From Chlorobaculum parvum NCIB 8327 (GTDB lineage Bacteria > Bacteroidota > Chlorobiia > Chlorobiales > Chlorobiaceae): DNA of 64,000 nt. The notes under the pieces were generated by a model. The model made no database searches. It had not been told where the DNA came from and saw only the letters and a list, made by a program, of their open reading frames with translations. The position numbers and the translations under genes were made by a program. Positions 56,329-64,000 of this stretch are shown here, in pieces. Every line of letters starts with the position of its first letter. Position 1 is the stretch's first letter. The DNA lies in assembly GCF_000020505.1 (NCBI RefSeq), contig NC_011027.1, positions 2,225,250 to 2,289,249 of the forward strand. The letters run 5' to 3'.

Positions 56329-56847
56329 ATGAAACAGAAGAAAGAGAACCGCTTTTTCGAGCGTGCCCGCCAAAAGGCCGAAGAAACCATTCGTGACCCT
56401 GAAAAGCTCAGGGGCGTCATCGATTCGGCTGTGCAGATGGCCTCGAATCCCGGTGCTTCATCGAAGTTCAGCGAGCTTTCTGACAAGTTCCAGACGCTGA
56501 TCCGGCTTGTACGCGCCTACCTGAGCCGTGAATACCACATCGTTCCCTGGCAGACGCTCATCCTTGCCGTCACGGCCCTCATCTACTTCGTGAACCCCTT
56601 CGATCTGATAACCGACTTCATTCCGCTGGTCGGCTTCATCGACGACGCCGCCGTGCTCACCGCCGTACTCGCCTCGATCAACCACGATCTCAACGCCTTC
56701 CTCGAATGGGAAAAGGGCAGTTCCACCGGAGAAGATGAACCGATGCCAAAAGTGGTCGATGCGGACTACGAAGAGGTGGAGGAAGAGGAACCGGAGAGCG
56801 CTTCGGAAACAGCCGAGACGATTTCTGACGAAGCCGAGAAAGCGTAA
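56329..56847 (+). CDS. YkvA-like DUF1232 membrane protein
   Basis: The 172-residue protein has a basic N terminus, a helical stretch, and the DUF1232 core with ALIYFVNPFDLITDFIPLVGFIDDAAVL at about residues 80-108 (the NPxDLIPDF motif). The C terminus (about 130-172) is highly acidic (EEVEEEEPESASE). Function is not known; members occur with membrane and transport genes. It lies between the rhomboid and macrodomain genes on the same strand. Confidence 0.85.
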   Translation: MKQKKENRFFERARQKAEETIRDPEKLRGVIDSAVQMASNPGASSKFSELSDKFQTLIRLVRAYLSREYHIVPWQTLILAVTALIYFVNPFDLITDFIPLVGFIDDAAVLTAVLASINHDLNAFLEWEKGSSTGEDEPMPKVVDADYEEVEEEEPESASETAETISDEAEKA

Positions 56848-56895
56848 AACAACGCCTGACAGCGGCGTTTCGAACCAACCGAACCCGGTCGAACC

Positions 56896-57414
56896 ATGCG
56901 GCAATCCGCTCTGATCCATCCCATCAAGGCCGACATCACCACGTTGAAGGTCGACGCTATCGTCAACGCGGCCAATTCGAGTCTGCTCGGTGGTGGCGGA
57001 GTCGATGGAGCGATCCATCGCGCCGCAGGCCCGGAGCTGCTCGAAGCGTGCCGTGCACTTGGCGGATGCCCGACCGGCGAGGCGAGGATCACGAAGGGCT
57101 ATCGACTGCCCGCCAGCTATGTCATCCACACCGTTGGCCCGGTCTGGCATGGCGACAGCCACAACGAAGCCGAGCTGCTCACCTCCTGTTACCGCAACGC
57201 CCTGAAACTTGCCATCGAGCACCAGTGCCACACCATTGCATTCCCCTCCATCAGCACCGGAGCGTATGGCTTCCCCATCGAACAGGCCGCCGCCATCGCA
57301 ACGGCAACCGTGCACGAAGTTCTGGCGGAAGAAACCACCATCGATGAGGTGCTCTTCTGCTGCTTTTCCGACCGCGATCTGGAGGTTTATCGCCAAGCCC
57401 TCGCAGAGCGGTAA
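56896..57414 (+). CDS. macrodomain protein, O-acetyl-ADP-ribose deacetylase (YmdB-like)
   Basis: The 172-residue protein is a MacroD-type macrodomain: DITTLKVDAIVNAANSSLLGGGGVDGAIHRAAG (Asn-Ala-Ala-Asn and GGGVDGAI phosphate loops), GEARITKGYRL, VIHTVGPVW, and the second loop SISTGAYGFPIEQAA. It should remove acetyl from O-acetyl-ADP-ribose or ADP-ribose from acidic residues. It is last of the plus-strand run and ends before the small secreted protein's terminator. Confidence 0.93.
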   Translation: MRQSALIHPIKADITTLKVDAIVNAANSSLLGGGGVDGAIHRAAGPELLEACRALGGCPTGEARITKGYRLPASYVIHTVGPVWHGDSHNEAELLTSCYRNALKLAIEHQCHTIAFPSISTGAYGFPIEQAAAIATATVHEVLAEETTIDEVLFCCFSDRDLEVYRQALAER

Positions 57415-57441
57415 GCGCCCGTCAAGAGCAGAAAAACAAAA

Positions 57442-57461
57442 CCCCCGACTTGAATCGGGGG
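57442..57461 (-). terminator. rho-independent terminator after the small secreted protein
   Basis: CCCCCGA (57442-57448) pairs with TCGGGGG (57455-57461) over a 6-base loop. On the minus strand a T-rich tail (TTTTGTTTTTC) follows. It lies 28 bases past the stop at 57490. Confidence 0.85.
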
Positions 57462-57489
57462 AATTAATGCTTTGCTTGTCCTCCGCTGT

Positions 57490-57744
57490 TTACGGAGTAT
57501 TCGGTCCATTGGGAGAGTCCAGACCGCTGCCATCCGAAATACCGTCGCCAGACTGAGGTGCAGAACCGAAGGGGCCGCTGGGGTCGGAAGCAGGATCGCC
57601 GGGCGGATCATCGTTCTGATCACCGATAGTCAACACCTCGCCCGTATTCGGATTCGGAATTGCGATCCCGCCGCCAGCCATCGCCGACGAAACTCCGGCA
57701 AGGCTAAACAGCGCGACAATACCGACCACGATGAATCGTTTCAT
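57490..57744 (-). CDS. small secreted Gly/Pro/Asp-rich protein
   Basis: The 84-residue precursor has a clear signal peptide (residues 1-23, cleavage after AMA). The mature part of about 61 residues is rich in Gly, Pro, Asp and Ser (GGGIAIPNPNTGEVL then DPPGDPASDPSGPFG), without cysteine. The start at 57744 has AAGGAGA upstream. I do not know a family. It is a periplasmic or secreted peptide-like product, transcribed alone with its own terminator. Confidence 0.65.
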   Translation of the reverse strand: MKRFIVVGIVALFSLAGVSSAMAGGGIAIPNPNTGEVLTIGDQNDDPPGDPASDPSGPFGSAPQSGDGISDGSGLDSPNGPNTP

Positions 57745-58036
57745 GACTTTCTCCTTTTTTGGGGTTACCGATACCGAGTGCTTTTCAAGCATTCAGCATA
57801 GGTAAGTTAGGCAATGAAAACGATTGGGAGAAGAGGGGAATTATATCCGCTGATATTTGCAATACAACACTTTTCTTGCACTAAAAACGCAAGAGTTCTG
57901 AACGGGTTTTTGCACTATAAAACCCTGGTGCTTCTCAGAAAATACCGGCTACAAAGTCCCCTGACCACTTTTATTCATTGATAATTAATCCGATAAAGAG
58001 CAGAAAAAGAACCACGGATGAGTCAACAATTACCCG

Positions 58037-59476
58037 TCACCCCTCCCGCTCAAAACAGGCAACCGTCTCGATGTGATTCGTTTGCGGGAACATGTCAACC
58101 GGCTGGGCTGACGTCATCCGGTAGCCTCGGGCGGCGATCTCTTTGCCGTCGCGGGCGAGGTTGTCGGGGTTGCAGCTTACGTAGACGATGCGCTCGGGCT
58201 GAAGCTTGAGCATGGTGTCGAGCGCTTTGGGGTGCATTCCGGCGCGCGGGGGGTCGGTGACGATGATGCGGGGTTTGGCGTAGGGTTCGAGCGCCTCCTG
58301 CATGGCATGGAAGTTCTTGAGATCGGCCTGGAAGAAGACCGTGTTCGAGAGGCCGTTCAGCTCTGCGTTCATCTGCGCATCGCGGACGGCGCTTTCGACC
58401 ACTTCGATGCCGATCGCCTGCTTGCAGTGGCGGGCGAGGTAGAGCGTGATGGTGCCGGTGCCGCAGTAGAGGTCGTAAACGGTGTCCTCCGGCGTGATGC
58501 TGCCGACGGCGATGATCTGGTCGTAGAGCGTTTCGGCCTGGCGGGTGTTGGTCTGGAAGAAGGAGTTGGCCGAAATCCTGAAGTCGAGGTCACCGAGCCG
58601 TTCGGTGACGTAGCCGTCGCCGCTGATGACGTACTCCTGCTCTCCGGTGGCGACGGTGTTTTTACGCGTGGTGACGTTGTTGAGCAGGGTCATCTGCTGC
58701 TCCGGCATGGCCACTTCGAGCCGCTCCTTCAGCGCTTGCATGAGCTCCGCGTCATGCCACGAGGTGACGATGTTGACCATGAGCTGGTCATGGCGCTCGC
58801 TGTAGCGGAGCATGAGGTTGCGCAGGTAGCCTTCGTGTGCCTTGGCCGCATAGGGCGCGAGGCCGCGTTCGAGGGCGAAGTCACGCACGACGTTCAGCAC
58901 CCGATTCATGCACTCTTTGGCGAGGTAGCAGGTGTCGAGGTCGAGCACCTTTTCGAAGTTGCCCGGCGCGTGGAAGCCGAGGGCGAAGGTTTTGGGCTTC
59001 GACAGCTCGTCGCTATCGATCTCGCTTTGGAGCAGGTAGCGCATGTTGGAGCAGGAGAACTCCACCTTGTTGCGGTAGTGCAGCGCGTCGGGTGCGGCGA
59101 GCACCGGCAGCACGTCGGGGTTCTCGAAGCCGCCGATATGCACGAGCGAGTCGGTCACCTTTTTGTGCTTGTAGCGGAGCTGCGCCTCGTAGCCGACGTG
59201 CATCCACTTGCATCCGCCGCAGGAGCCGAAAACCGGGCAGACCGGCTCGACGCGATCCGGCGACGGCGACAGCACTTCGATGGCACGCGCCTCGAGGTAG
59301 CGCGACTTGACCTTGTAAACCTGCGCCGAAACGCGGTCGCCAGGCGCGAGAATGCCGGAAACCATCACACCCATCCCCTCGGCGGTTTTGCCGAAGCACT
59401 TGTCGCGCTCGGCGTGGTCGATGATGGTGAGTTCGATGATGTCGCCTTTTCTGTAGCGGATTTCCTGTTGTTCCAA
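58037..59476 (-). CDS. rlmD: 23S rRNA (uracil-5-)-methyltransferase, RumA/RlmD family
   Basis: The 479-residue enzyme methylates C5 of a uridine in RNA with SAM. It has an N-terminal TRAM domain (about 5-65), the [4Fe-4S] cysteines in CPVFGSCGGCKW (about 80-91), and the methyltransferase core with VYDLYCGTGTITLYLA. The active-site Cys is in YVSCNPDNLARD near the end, and VTDPPRAGMHPKAL is also conserved. RlmD or RlmC-type specificity (U1939 or U747) is not distinguished by sequence alone. The ROK gene is upstream. Confidence 0.9.
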   Translation of the reverse strand: MEQQEIRYRKGDIIELTIIDHAERDKCFGKTAEGMGVMVSGILAPGDRVSAQVYKVKSRYLEARAIEVLSPSPDRVEPVCPVFGSCGGCKWMHVGYEAQLRYKHKKVTDSLVHIGGFENPDVLPVLAAPDALHYRNKVEFSCSNMRYLLQSEIDSDELSKPKTFALGFHAPGNFEKVLDLDTCYLAKECMNRVLNVVRDFALERGLAPYAAKAHEGYLRNLMLRYSERHDQLMVNIVTSWHDAELMQALKERLEVAMPEQQMTLLNNVTTRKNTVATGEQEYVISGDGYVTERLGDLDFRISANSFFQTNTRQAETLYDQIIAVGSITPEDTVYDLYCGTGTITLYLARHCKQAIGIEVVESAVRDAQMNAELNGLSNTVFFQADLKNFHAMQEALEPYAKPRIIVTDPPRAGMHPKALDTMLKLQPERIVYVSCNPDNLARDGKEIAARGYRMTSAQPVDMFPQTNHIETVACFEREG

Positions 59477-59494
59477 TGGAGTTCGATGAAAAGA

Positions 59495-60414
59495 TTATCG
59501 TGAATGCAATGGCGGCCCCGCGAGCAGCGCAGCGCCGAAGACCCCCGCGCTGTCACCAAGCAAGGGCGGCAGGAGCGGAATGTCGAACGAGTGGTTGAAG
59601 ACGTTTTTGGCAATCGCCTCGCGCGCTTCCGGGGTGTAGAGCTGGCGGATGTTGCCCACGCCGCCGCCGATGATGACGAGGTCCGGATCGAGAATATTGA
59701 TGACCGCTGCGAGCGCCACGCCGAATTTCGAAACCAGCCGGTCGATGGTCTGCCGCGCGTAGTCGTCGTGACCCGTCGAGGTGGCGATCTCTTTCAGCGA
59801 GGCTTTGCGACCGCTGAGGAGCGCGTAGTGGCGTTCGAGCGCCGGGCCGGAGATGACCGTTTCGACGCAGCCGCGCCGTCCGCAGTAGCATTTCGCCTGT
59901 TCACCCGGCACCGGGTTGTGGCCCCACTCTCCGGCGATGCCGTGCGCGCCGCGCACCACCTGCCCGTCGCGGACGATGCCGCCCCCACGCCGGTGCCGAG
60001 GATGATGCCGAACGCTGTCGCGCCGGGCCGCGCCATCTCGTCGCGCCCCGCACCGAGCATCGACTCGGCGAGCGCGAAGCAGTTGGCGTCGTTGTCGATC
60101 ACCACCTCCATCCGGAGCGCCTCGCGCAGATCGCGCAAGAGCGGCATGCCGTTCAGGCAGACGGTGTTCGAGTTGCTGATAACCCCGTCGCTGCCGTCGG
60201 CTCGTCCGGGTGTGCCGATGCCGATCCGCTCCGGCAGGTCGAGTCCAGCCTTCTCGGCCATCGTTTCGACGAGGCTTTTGATCTGCATCAGGATGTGGCC
60301 GTACCCCTCTTCCTGCTCCGTCGAAATGCGGTGGCGCACGACGGGGCGCAACTCGCTGTCGAGGATCACCCCCTCGATCTTGGTACCGCCGAGATCGATT
60401 CCCCAGCGATTCAT
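59495..60414 (-). pseudogene. ROK family sugar kinase broken by a one-base frameshift
   Basis: Read from 60414 the frame is a normal ROK kinase: WGIDLGGTKIEGVIL at the start and NDANCFALAE. At GTGVG (about codon 143) it leaves frame. The family sequence resumes one frame over with VVRGAHGIAGEWGHNP and the zinc-binding KCYCGRRGCVE, and ends LAAVINILDPDLVIIGGG and FGAALL. The G5 run (59982-59986 as C5) is one short of the six needed for GVGGGIV. Corrected length is 306 residues, typical for ROK. A glucokinase or N-acetylmannosamine-type substrate is possible. The start overlaps the PAP2 stop by four bases. Confidence 0.88.
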
Positions 60415-61007
60415 TCTACGCCTCCATTCAGCATCGCCCGCCGGTGCACCACGTTCTTGACGACCCAGGCAAATGCAGTGTAGATCAGGGCCGCGCTGGC
60501 GAGGCCGATCACGATGCCACCAAGCACGTCACCCGGATAGTGCACGCCGATGTAAATTCGCGAAAAGGCAACCATCGCTGCGTAAATGATCATCGTCACC
60601 GTGAAGAGTTTGTCGATCAGCTTGCCTTTCCAGAAGAAGATCCAGATGAGCGCTGCAATAGCGGTCGAGTTGGCCGCGTGGGATGAAGCGAACGACCAGG
60701 AGTGGGTTTGATCGACAAGGAGTCGCACCCCTTCGAGGGCGAAGCAGGGGCGCACGCGCTGGAACAAAGGCTTGAAGATCCCGGACGCGGTGTAGTCGGC
60801 AATACCGACCGAAAGCAGGAGAAGGAGCACGATCCAGAAACCGTCGCGCCCCTTCCTGAGCACGATGAAAAGCGCCGTCAGCCAGAGAATGTGACCGGAA
60901 AACTTAGGCTTGGTCAGAAACAGCATCAGGTCGTCCAGCGCCGGGTGAGCCAGGGTATGGTTCAGGAGCTGGAAAAGCCACGCATCCACCTGTTCGAGAC
61001 CGCCCAT
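60411..61007 (-). CDS. PAP2 family membrane phosphatase
   Basis: The 198-residue membrane protein has about five helices and the three motifs of PAP2/BacA-independent lipid phosphatases: KPLFQRVRP, SFASSHA and SRIYIGVHYPGD with catalytic His and Asp. It probably dephosphorylates undecaprenyl pyrophosphate or phosphatidic acid at the outer face. It is downstream of yidC by 6 bases; the ROK start overlaps its stop. Confidence 0.88.
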   Translation of the reverse strand: MGGLEQVDAWLFQLLNHTLAHPALDDLMLFLTKPKFSGHILWLTALFIVLRKGRDGFWIVLLLLLSVGIADYTASGIFKPLFQRVRPCFALEGVRLLVDQTHSWSFASSHAANSTAIAALIWIFFWKGKLIDKLFTVTMIIYAAMVAFSRIYIGVHYPGDVLGGIVIGLASAALIYTAFAWVVKNVVHRRAMLNGGVE

Positions 61008-61013
61008 TGCCGG

Positions 61014-62777
61014 TTACTTTTTCTTGCCTCCCTTTTTCGCGCCCTTCGACGGGCTGGCCGAAGCGGCAACCTGCATGGCAGCGGCGGCTTTGTCCTCGTC
61101 GGAGACCGTGGCGTTGATGTAGGCCTGCTGGGCGATGCTGAAGACGTTGAACATCAGGTAGTACAGGGCCAAGCCGGACGGCATGTTGTTGAAGAACAGC
61201 AGCATCATGGCCGGGAACATCCAGATCATGATCTTCATCTGATCGTTGGTCTGGGTAGTCGGCGTAATCTTCTGCTGGAAGAACACGGTCACGGCCATCA
61301 GAATCGGCATCAGGGCGATGTGGTCACCGTAGAGCGGAAGCTTGAAGCCGAAGTCGAGAATCGAGTCCGGCACGGAGAGATCCTTCACCCAGAGAAAGCC
61401 GTGCTGGCGAAGCTGGATCGAAGAACGGAAGACGTAGAACATGGCGAACAGCAGCGGCATCTGAATCACGGTCGGCAGACAGCCACCGAGCGGATTGACG
61501 CCAGCCTCTTTGTAGATGCGCCCAAGCTCGCTCTGCAACTTTGCCGGATCGTTTTTGTACTTCTCCTGGATCTCCTTCATCATCGGCTGCAGGGCCGACA
61601 TCTTCTTCATCGACTTGGTCGAGGCCAGGGAGAGCGGCCAGGTCACCGTCTTGATGAGGAAAGCGAAGATGATGATGATGAGACCGTAGTTGGTCACATA
61701 CTTGTTCATCCAGTTGAAGATCGGCAGGATGAGGTATTCGGCGAATGGGCGGGTGAGCCAGTCCCAGCCGAAGTCCATGATCTTTTCAAGATCGACGTGC
61801 AGCGAACGCACGGTGTTGTAGTCGAGCGGGCCGACGTAGAGGCGATACCGATCCGTCACAGAGTTCTGACCAGCCGGAATCATCATTTTCAGGGCAGCCG
61901 TGTAGTTCTCAAAATCGACACCGTCCTTTTTGGTGCCCTGCAGAAAGACGCCTTCGGTTTCGCGCTCAGGAATCATCGCCGCGACGAAGTACTTGTTCCT
62001 GACAGCCACCCACTCGGCCTTGCCGGACTCCTCCTCCTGATAGCGCTTCTTGGAATCCTTCGCGTCGAGCTTGAGCAATCCACCGCCGAGGTAGGCGCTT
62101 GAAATCGCGTTGTGCGATTCGTCCGCAGTGTCCTTTTCGGAATAGACAAGACCACCGTCCCAATCGAGCTGATACTCGTTACCAGCCAGAGTCGAGCCGA
62201 ATCCGTTGAGCTTGAGGTCGTAATCGATCACGTAGCTGTCGCCGGTGAAGGTGTAGGTCACCTGCATGCTGCGGCTGGCATCGACATCGAGCACAAAGCT
62301 GACCGACAGCTTCTCCTTGCCGGTGACCGTTTCCGATTTTTTCGTATCGAGGCTCCGGAAATAGAGGTCACGGGTATCAATGCGCTTGCCATCGTTGCTC
62401 AGGAAGAGCATGGAGAGCGCGCCCTTGTTCTTCTCCGAAATCAGGTTGAAGGGCTTGCCGTTCACATCGAGATGCTTCTTGAGCACCATGGATTTGAGCG
62501 TCGCGCCTTTGGATGAAAGCTCCGCCGTGAACAAATCGTTGTCGACAGTGATGATCTGTTCGGTGCCGGTGGAAGCCTTTGCAAATGAACCAAGGCTCTC
62601 GGCGGCAGTTTCGGGAGCCGCTGAGGCCGGTGCGTTCTCTGCGGCATCTTTCTGCACCATCTCGCGTGATGGCGGCACCGGGTCGAGCATCGTTTTCTGT
62701 TCGGGCTTCATGAACTGCAACCACACGATCATGATCACTGCAATCAGGGAAAAGCCTATCACCGAATTTCTATCCAT
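61014..62777 (-). CDS. yidC: membrane protein insertase YidC
   Basis: YidC inserts membrane proteins alone or with SecYEG. The 587 residues include an N-terminal signal-anchor ([20 protein letters not shown]), a large periplasmic beta domain (about 60-340), and the C-terminal five-helix insertase with [19 protein letters not shown] and [20 protein letters not shown]. The tail is Lys-rich. Its start overlaps the yidD stop by one base. Confidence 0.95.
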   Translation of the reverse strand: MDRNSVIGFSLIAVIMIVWLQFMKPEQKTMLDPVPPSREMVQKDAAENAPASAAPETAAESLGSFAKASTGTEQIITVDNDLFTAELSSKGATLKSMVLKKHLDVNGKPFNLISEKNKGALSMLFLSNDGKRIDTRDLYFRSLDTKKSETVTGKEKLSVSFVLDVDASRSMQVTYTFTGDSYVIDYDLKLNGFGSTLAGNEYQLDWDGGLVYSEKDTADESHNAISSAYLGGGLLKLDAKDSKKRYQEEESGKAEWVAVRNKYFVAAMIPERETEGVFLQGTKKDGVDFENYTAALKMMIPAGQNSVTDRYRLYVGPLDYNTVRSLHVDLEKIMDFGWDWLTRPFAEYLILPIFNWMNKYVTNYGLIIIIFAFLIKTVTWPLSLASTKSMKKMSALQPMMKEIQEKYKNDPAKLQSELGRIYKEAGVNPLGGCLPTVIQMPLLFAMFYVFRSSIQLRQHGFLWVKDLSVPDSILDFGFKLPLYGDHIALMPILMAVTVFFQQKITPTTQTNDQMKIMIWMFPAMMLLFFNNMPSGLALYYLMFNVFSIAQQAYINATVSDEDKAAAAMQVAASASPSKGAKKGGKKK

Positions 62778-63109
62778 TACTTCGAATCTTTTGTATTAGC
62801 CGCGGATTTCCCGGCTCGGGGAGGAACAGGGTCATAGCCGCCTTTTGAAAAAGGATTGCACCGCAACACCCTCCAGACGGTCAGCCAGGAGGCATAAAAA
62901 AAATTGTGCTGACGGTACGCCTCGATGGCATAACGAGAACAGGTGGGCTGGAATCGGCAGGACGGACCCAGTAAAGGGGAAATGAAGGTCTGGTAAAAAC
63001 GTATCAGAAGAATCGGCACGGCATTGACAACCCGGCCAACAGCGCTGAGGCTTCTTTTTGTCCAATGTGTCCGTTCTTCATCCATTGTGCTCGATCCGGC
63101 CGTCGTCAT
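62777..63109 (-). CDS. yidD: membrane protein insertion efficiency factor YidD
   Basis: The 110-residue protein has one N-terminal amphipathic/hydrophobic stretch, then the YidD core with [31 protein letters not shown] and [15 protein letters not shown]. It helps YidC-dependent insertion. The ATG at 63109 overlaps the rnpA stop as ATGA; a second ATG at 63085 could also serve. Confidence 0.9.
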   Translation of the reverse strand: MTTAGSSTMDEERTHWTKRSLSAVGRVVNAVPILLIRFYQTFISPLLGPSCRFQPTCSRYAIEAYRQHNFFYASWLTVWRVLRCNPFSKGGYDPVPPRAGKSAANTKDSK

Positions 63110-63537
63110 AACTGAGCCAGCCTTTTGGTAACCATAGTATTCAGCATCCTGCGGATTTCGGTCCGGAATTCTGCAAGCGGCGGCACGCTGTCGGCACGCC
63201 CCCGATACAAAAACGCCAGTAGCACCTGACAAGGAACGCCATCCGCTTCAGATACAGTCAACCCGGACAATGCTTTTTTTTCAAGCCGGTATGCCTCTCG
63301 CATCAATCGCTTGATCCGGTTCCGGTCCACGGCTCTCGGCACAAGCTTCTTGCCAACCGTGAACAGCACCCTGACGGGCGTACAACCGGTACGATCTCCC
63401 TGCCGGGAACAGGTATAAAACATCAGGAGAGGACCGCCTTTCAGGCGGTTGCCCTCATTGAACAGAGGTGAAATCGTGGATTTTCCACGAAGGATCTCAC
63501 GTCTCGGAAGAGCATGGGCTCGTTGTTCCGAAAGCAT
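63106..63537 (-). CDS. rnpA: ribonuclease P protein component
   Basis: RnpA is the protein subunit of RNase P, which matures tRNA 5' ends. The 143-residue protein has the RNR motif [19 protein letters not shown] and [14 protein letters not shown] use the ATG at 63537; a TTG at 63549 is also in frame. It follows rpmH, as in nearly all bacteria. Confidence 0.92.
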   Translation of the reverse strand: MLSEQRAHALPRREILRGKSTISPLFNEGNRLKGGPLLMFYTCSRQGDRTGCTPVRVLFTVGKKLVPRAVDRNRIKRLMREAYRLEKKALSGLTVSEADGVPCQVLLAFLYRGRADSVPPLAEFRTEIRRMLNTMVTKRLAQL

Positions 63538-63597
63538 GCCGACATGCAAGCGGTAGGGTCCGGAAACGAAACATCAGCTCCATTCCGGACCAGCTTG

Positions 63598-63759
63598 TTA
63601 ACGCTTCGAAGCGCTCATTGAGCTGCTGACCGACAGCGAGTGACGGCCTTTGGCCCTTCTGGACGAAATAACCCTGCGGCCGTTCTTGGTCGCCATTCTC
63701 TGCCTGAATCCGTGCTTATTCCTTCTCTTCCTGTTGCTCGGCTGAAATGTCCTTTTCAT
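63598..63759 (-). CDS. rpmH: 50S ribosomal protein L34
   Basis: The 53-residue basic protein [20 protein letters not shown] continues [20 protein letters not shown], the near-universal L34 sequence, with a short extra Ser-rich C terminus ([13 protein letters not shown]). It is the first gene of the rpmH-rnpA-yidD-yidC run, next to the presumed origin. Confidence 0.97.
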   Translation of the reverse strand: MKRTFQPSNRKRRNKHGFRQRMATKNGRRVISSRRAKGRHSLSVSSSMSASKR

Positions 63760-63779
63760 ACCCTCAAAACTCCTCTCAA

Positions 63780-64000
63780 ATGATTGATTAAAATAACAGG
63801 ACTCTTAATTTATCATTTTACTCGATGATTAGCAAGAATCGGACGCGATCAATTATCTATCAACATCCCCAAATCAACAATCTTTCCACAATGTGGACAA
63901 CTTGTTGATAAAAAAAACTTCGACCACCAAATCCCCTGCAAAACCTGAACCTTCAAGAAATCAACACATGTTGATAACTTTTTAGCCTTTTTCCAATAAA
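63780..64000. other. probable replication origin / dnaA promoter region (partial)
   Basis: This A+T-rich, gene-free tract upstream of rpmH has DnaA-box-like 9-mers of the TTATCAACA type. TGTTGATAA occurs at 63903-63911 and 63969-63977, near matches lie at 63857-63865 and about 63872, and TGTGGACAA is at 63892-63900. The palindrome TCAACACATGTTGA covers 63961-63974. With rpmH leftward, dnaA is expected to start rightward beyond base 64000. The window may end at the numbering origin of the chromosome. Confidence 0.6.

Noticed and set aside
59495-59959. Separate small ROK-like protein starting at 59959
   Set aside because: It lacks the ATP-binding DLGGTK half, and continues in register with the upstream frame after a one-base correction.

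Overview
This window reads as a chromosomal segment of a green sulfur bacterium (Chlorobiaceae, Chlorobaculum-like). The basis is a gene for the C-20 bacteriochlorophyllide methyltransferase BchU, a fumarate reductase/succinate dehydrogenase suited to the reductive TCA cycle, and the family sequences throughout. BchU is broken by a one-base frameshift. That is the known genetic basis of bacteriochlorophyll d (instead of c) in Chlorobium vibrioforme/Chlorobaculum parvum NCIB 8327, so this strain or a close relative is the most likely source; this is inference from memory, not a database match.

Layout. 1-8.6 kb holds a partial HIT protein, lipoproteins, the sdhCAB operon, a cyclase-family hydrolase, a PagL-like outer-membrane protein, an alpha/beta hydrolase, RlpA and a GNAT acetyltransferase. 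8.6-16.5 kb is more accessory: a DUF89 protein, an A+T-richer orphan gene, two transporters, and a run of methyltransferase, SPASM radical-SAM enzyme and CoA-disulfide-reductase-like flavoprotein with a REP-like element and a leader hairpin. 16.5-21 kb holds a gene remnant, a META-domain lipoprotein, transaldolase, a deoxyhypusine-synthase homologue and the SRP RNA gene between two inverted copies of a repeat. 21-26 kb holds trpS, a HAD phosphatase, argS, nadD and bamD. 26.3-29.8 kb holds tRNA-Ala(CGC) and an F0-type ATP synthase operon (atpZ, a small membrane gene, atpB-E-F-H) without F1 alpha, beta, gamma or epsilon. 29.8-34.7 kb holds galE, pgeF, broken bchU and a CoA-transferase.

34.9-51.8 kb is a complete minus-strand dcw cluster (mraZ-rsmH-ftsL-ftsI-murE-murF-mraY-murD-ftsW-murG-murC-ftsQ-ftsA-ftsZ) with many start/stop overlaps and three MraZ boxes in front. 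Diverging from it are a NYN nuclease, chorismate mutase, mltG, pgk, a rhomboid protease, a DUF1232 protein and a macrodomain deacetylase. The last part (57-64 kb) holds a small secreted protein, an RNA m5U methyltransferase, a frameshifted ROK sugar kinase, a PAP2 phosphatase, and yidC-yidD-rnpA-rpmH. These lead into an A+T-rich tract with TTATCAACA-type DnaA boxes that looks like the replication origin or dnaA promoter region.

Most of the window is core growth machinery: wall synthesis and division, membrane protein insertion, protein synthesis and energy conversion. The points most worth a second look are the two single-base frameshifts (bchU, ROK kinase), the radical-SAM/methyltransferase locus with its ribosome-site-sequestering hairpin, the inverted repeats around the SRP RNA gene, the deoxyhypusine synthase homologue, and the ArgRS with an altered HIGH motif.
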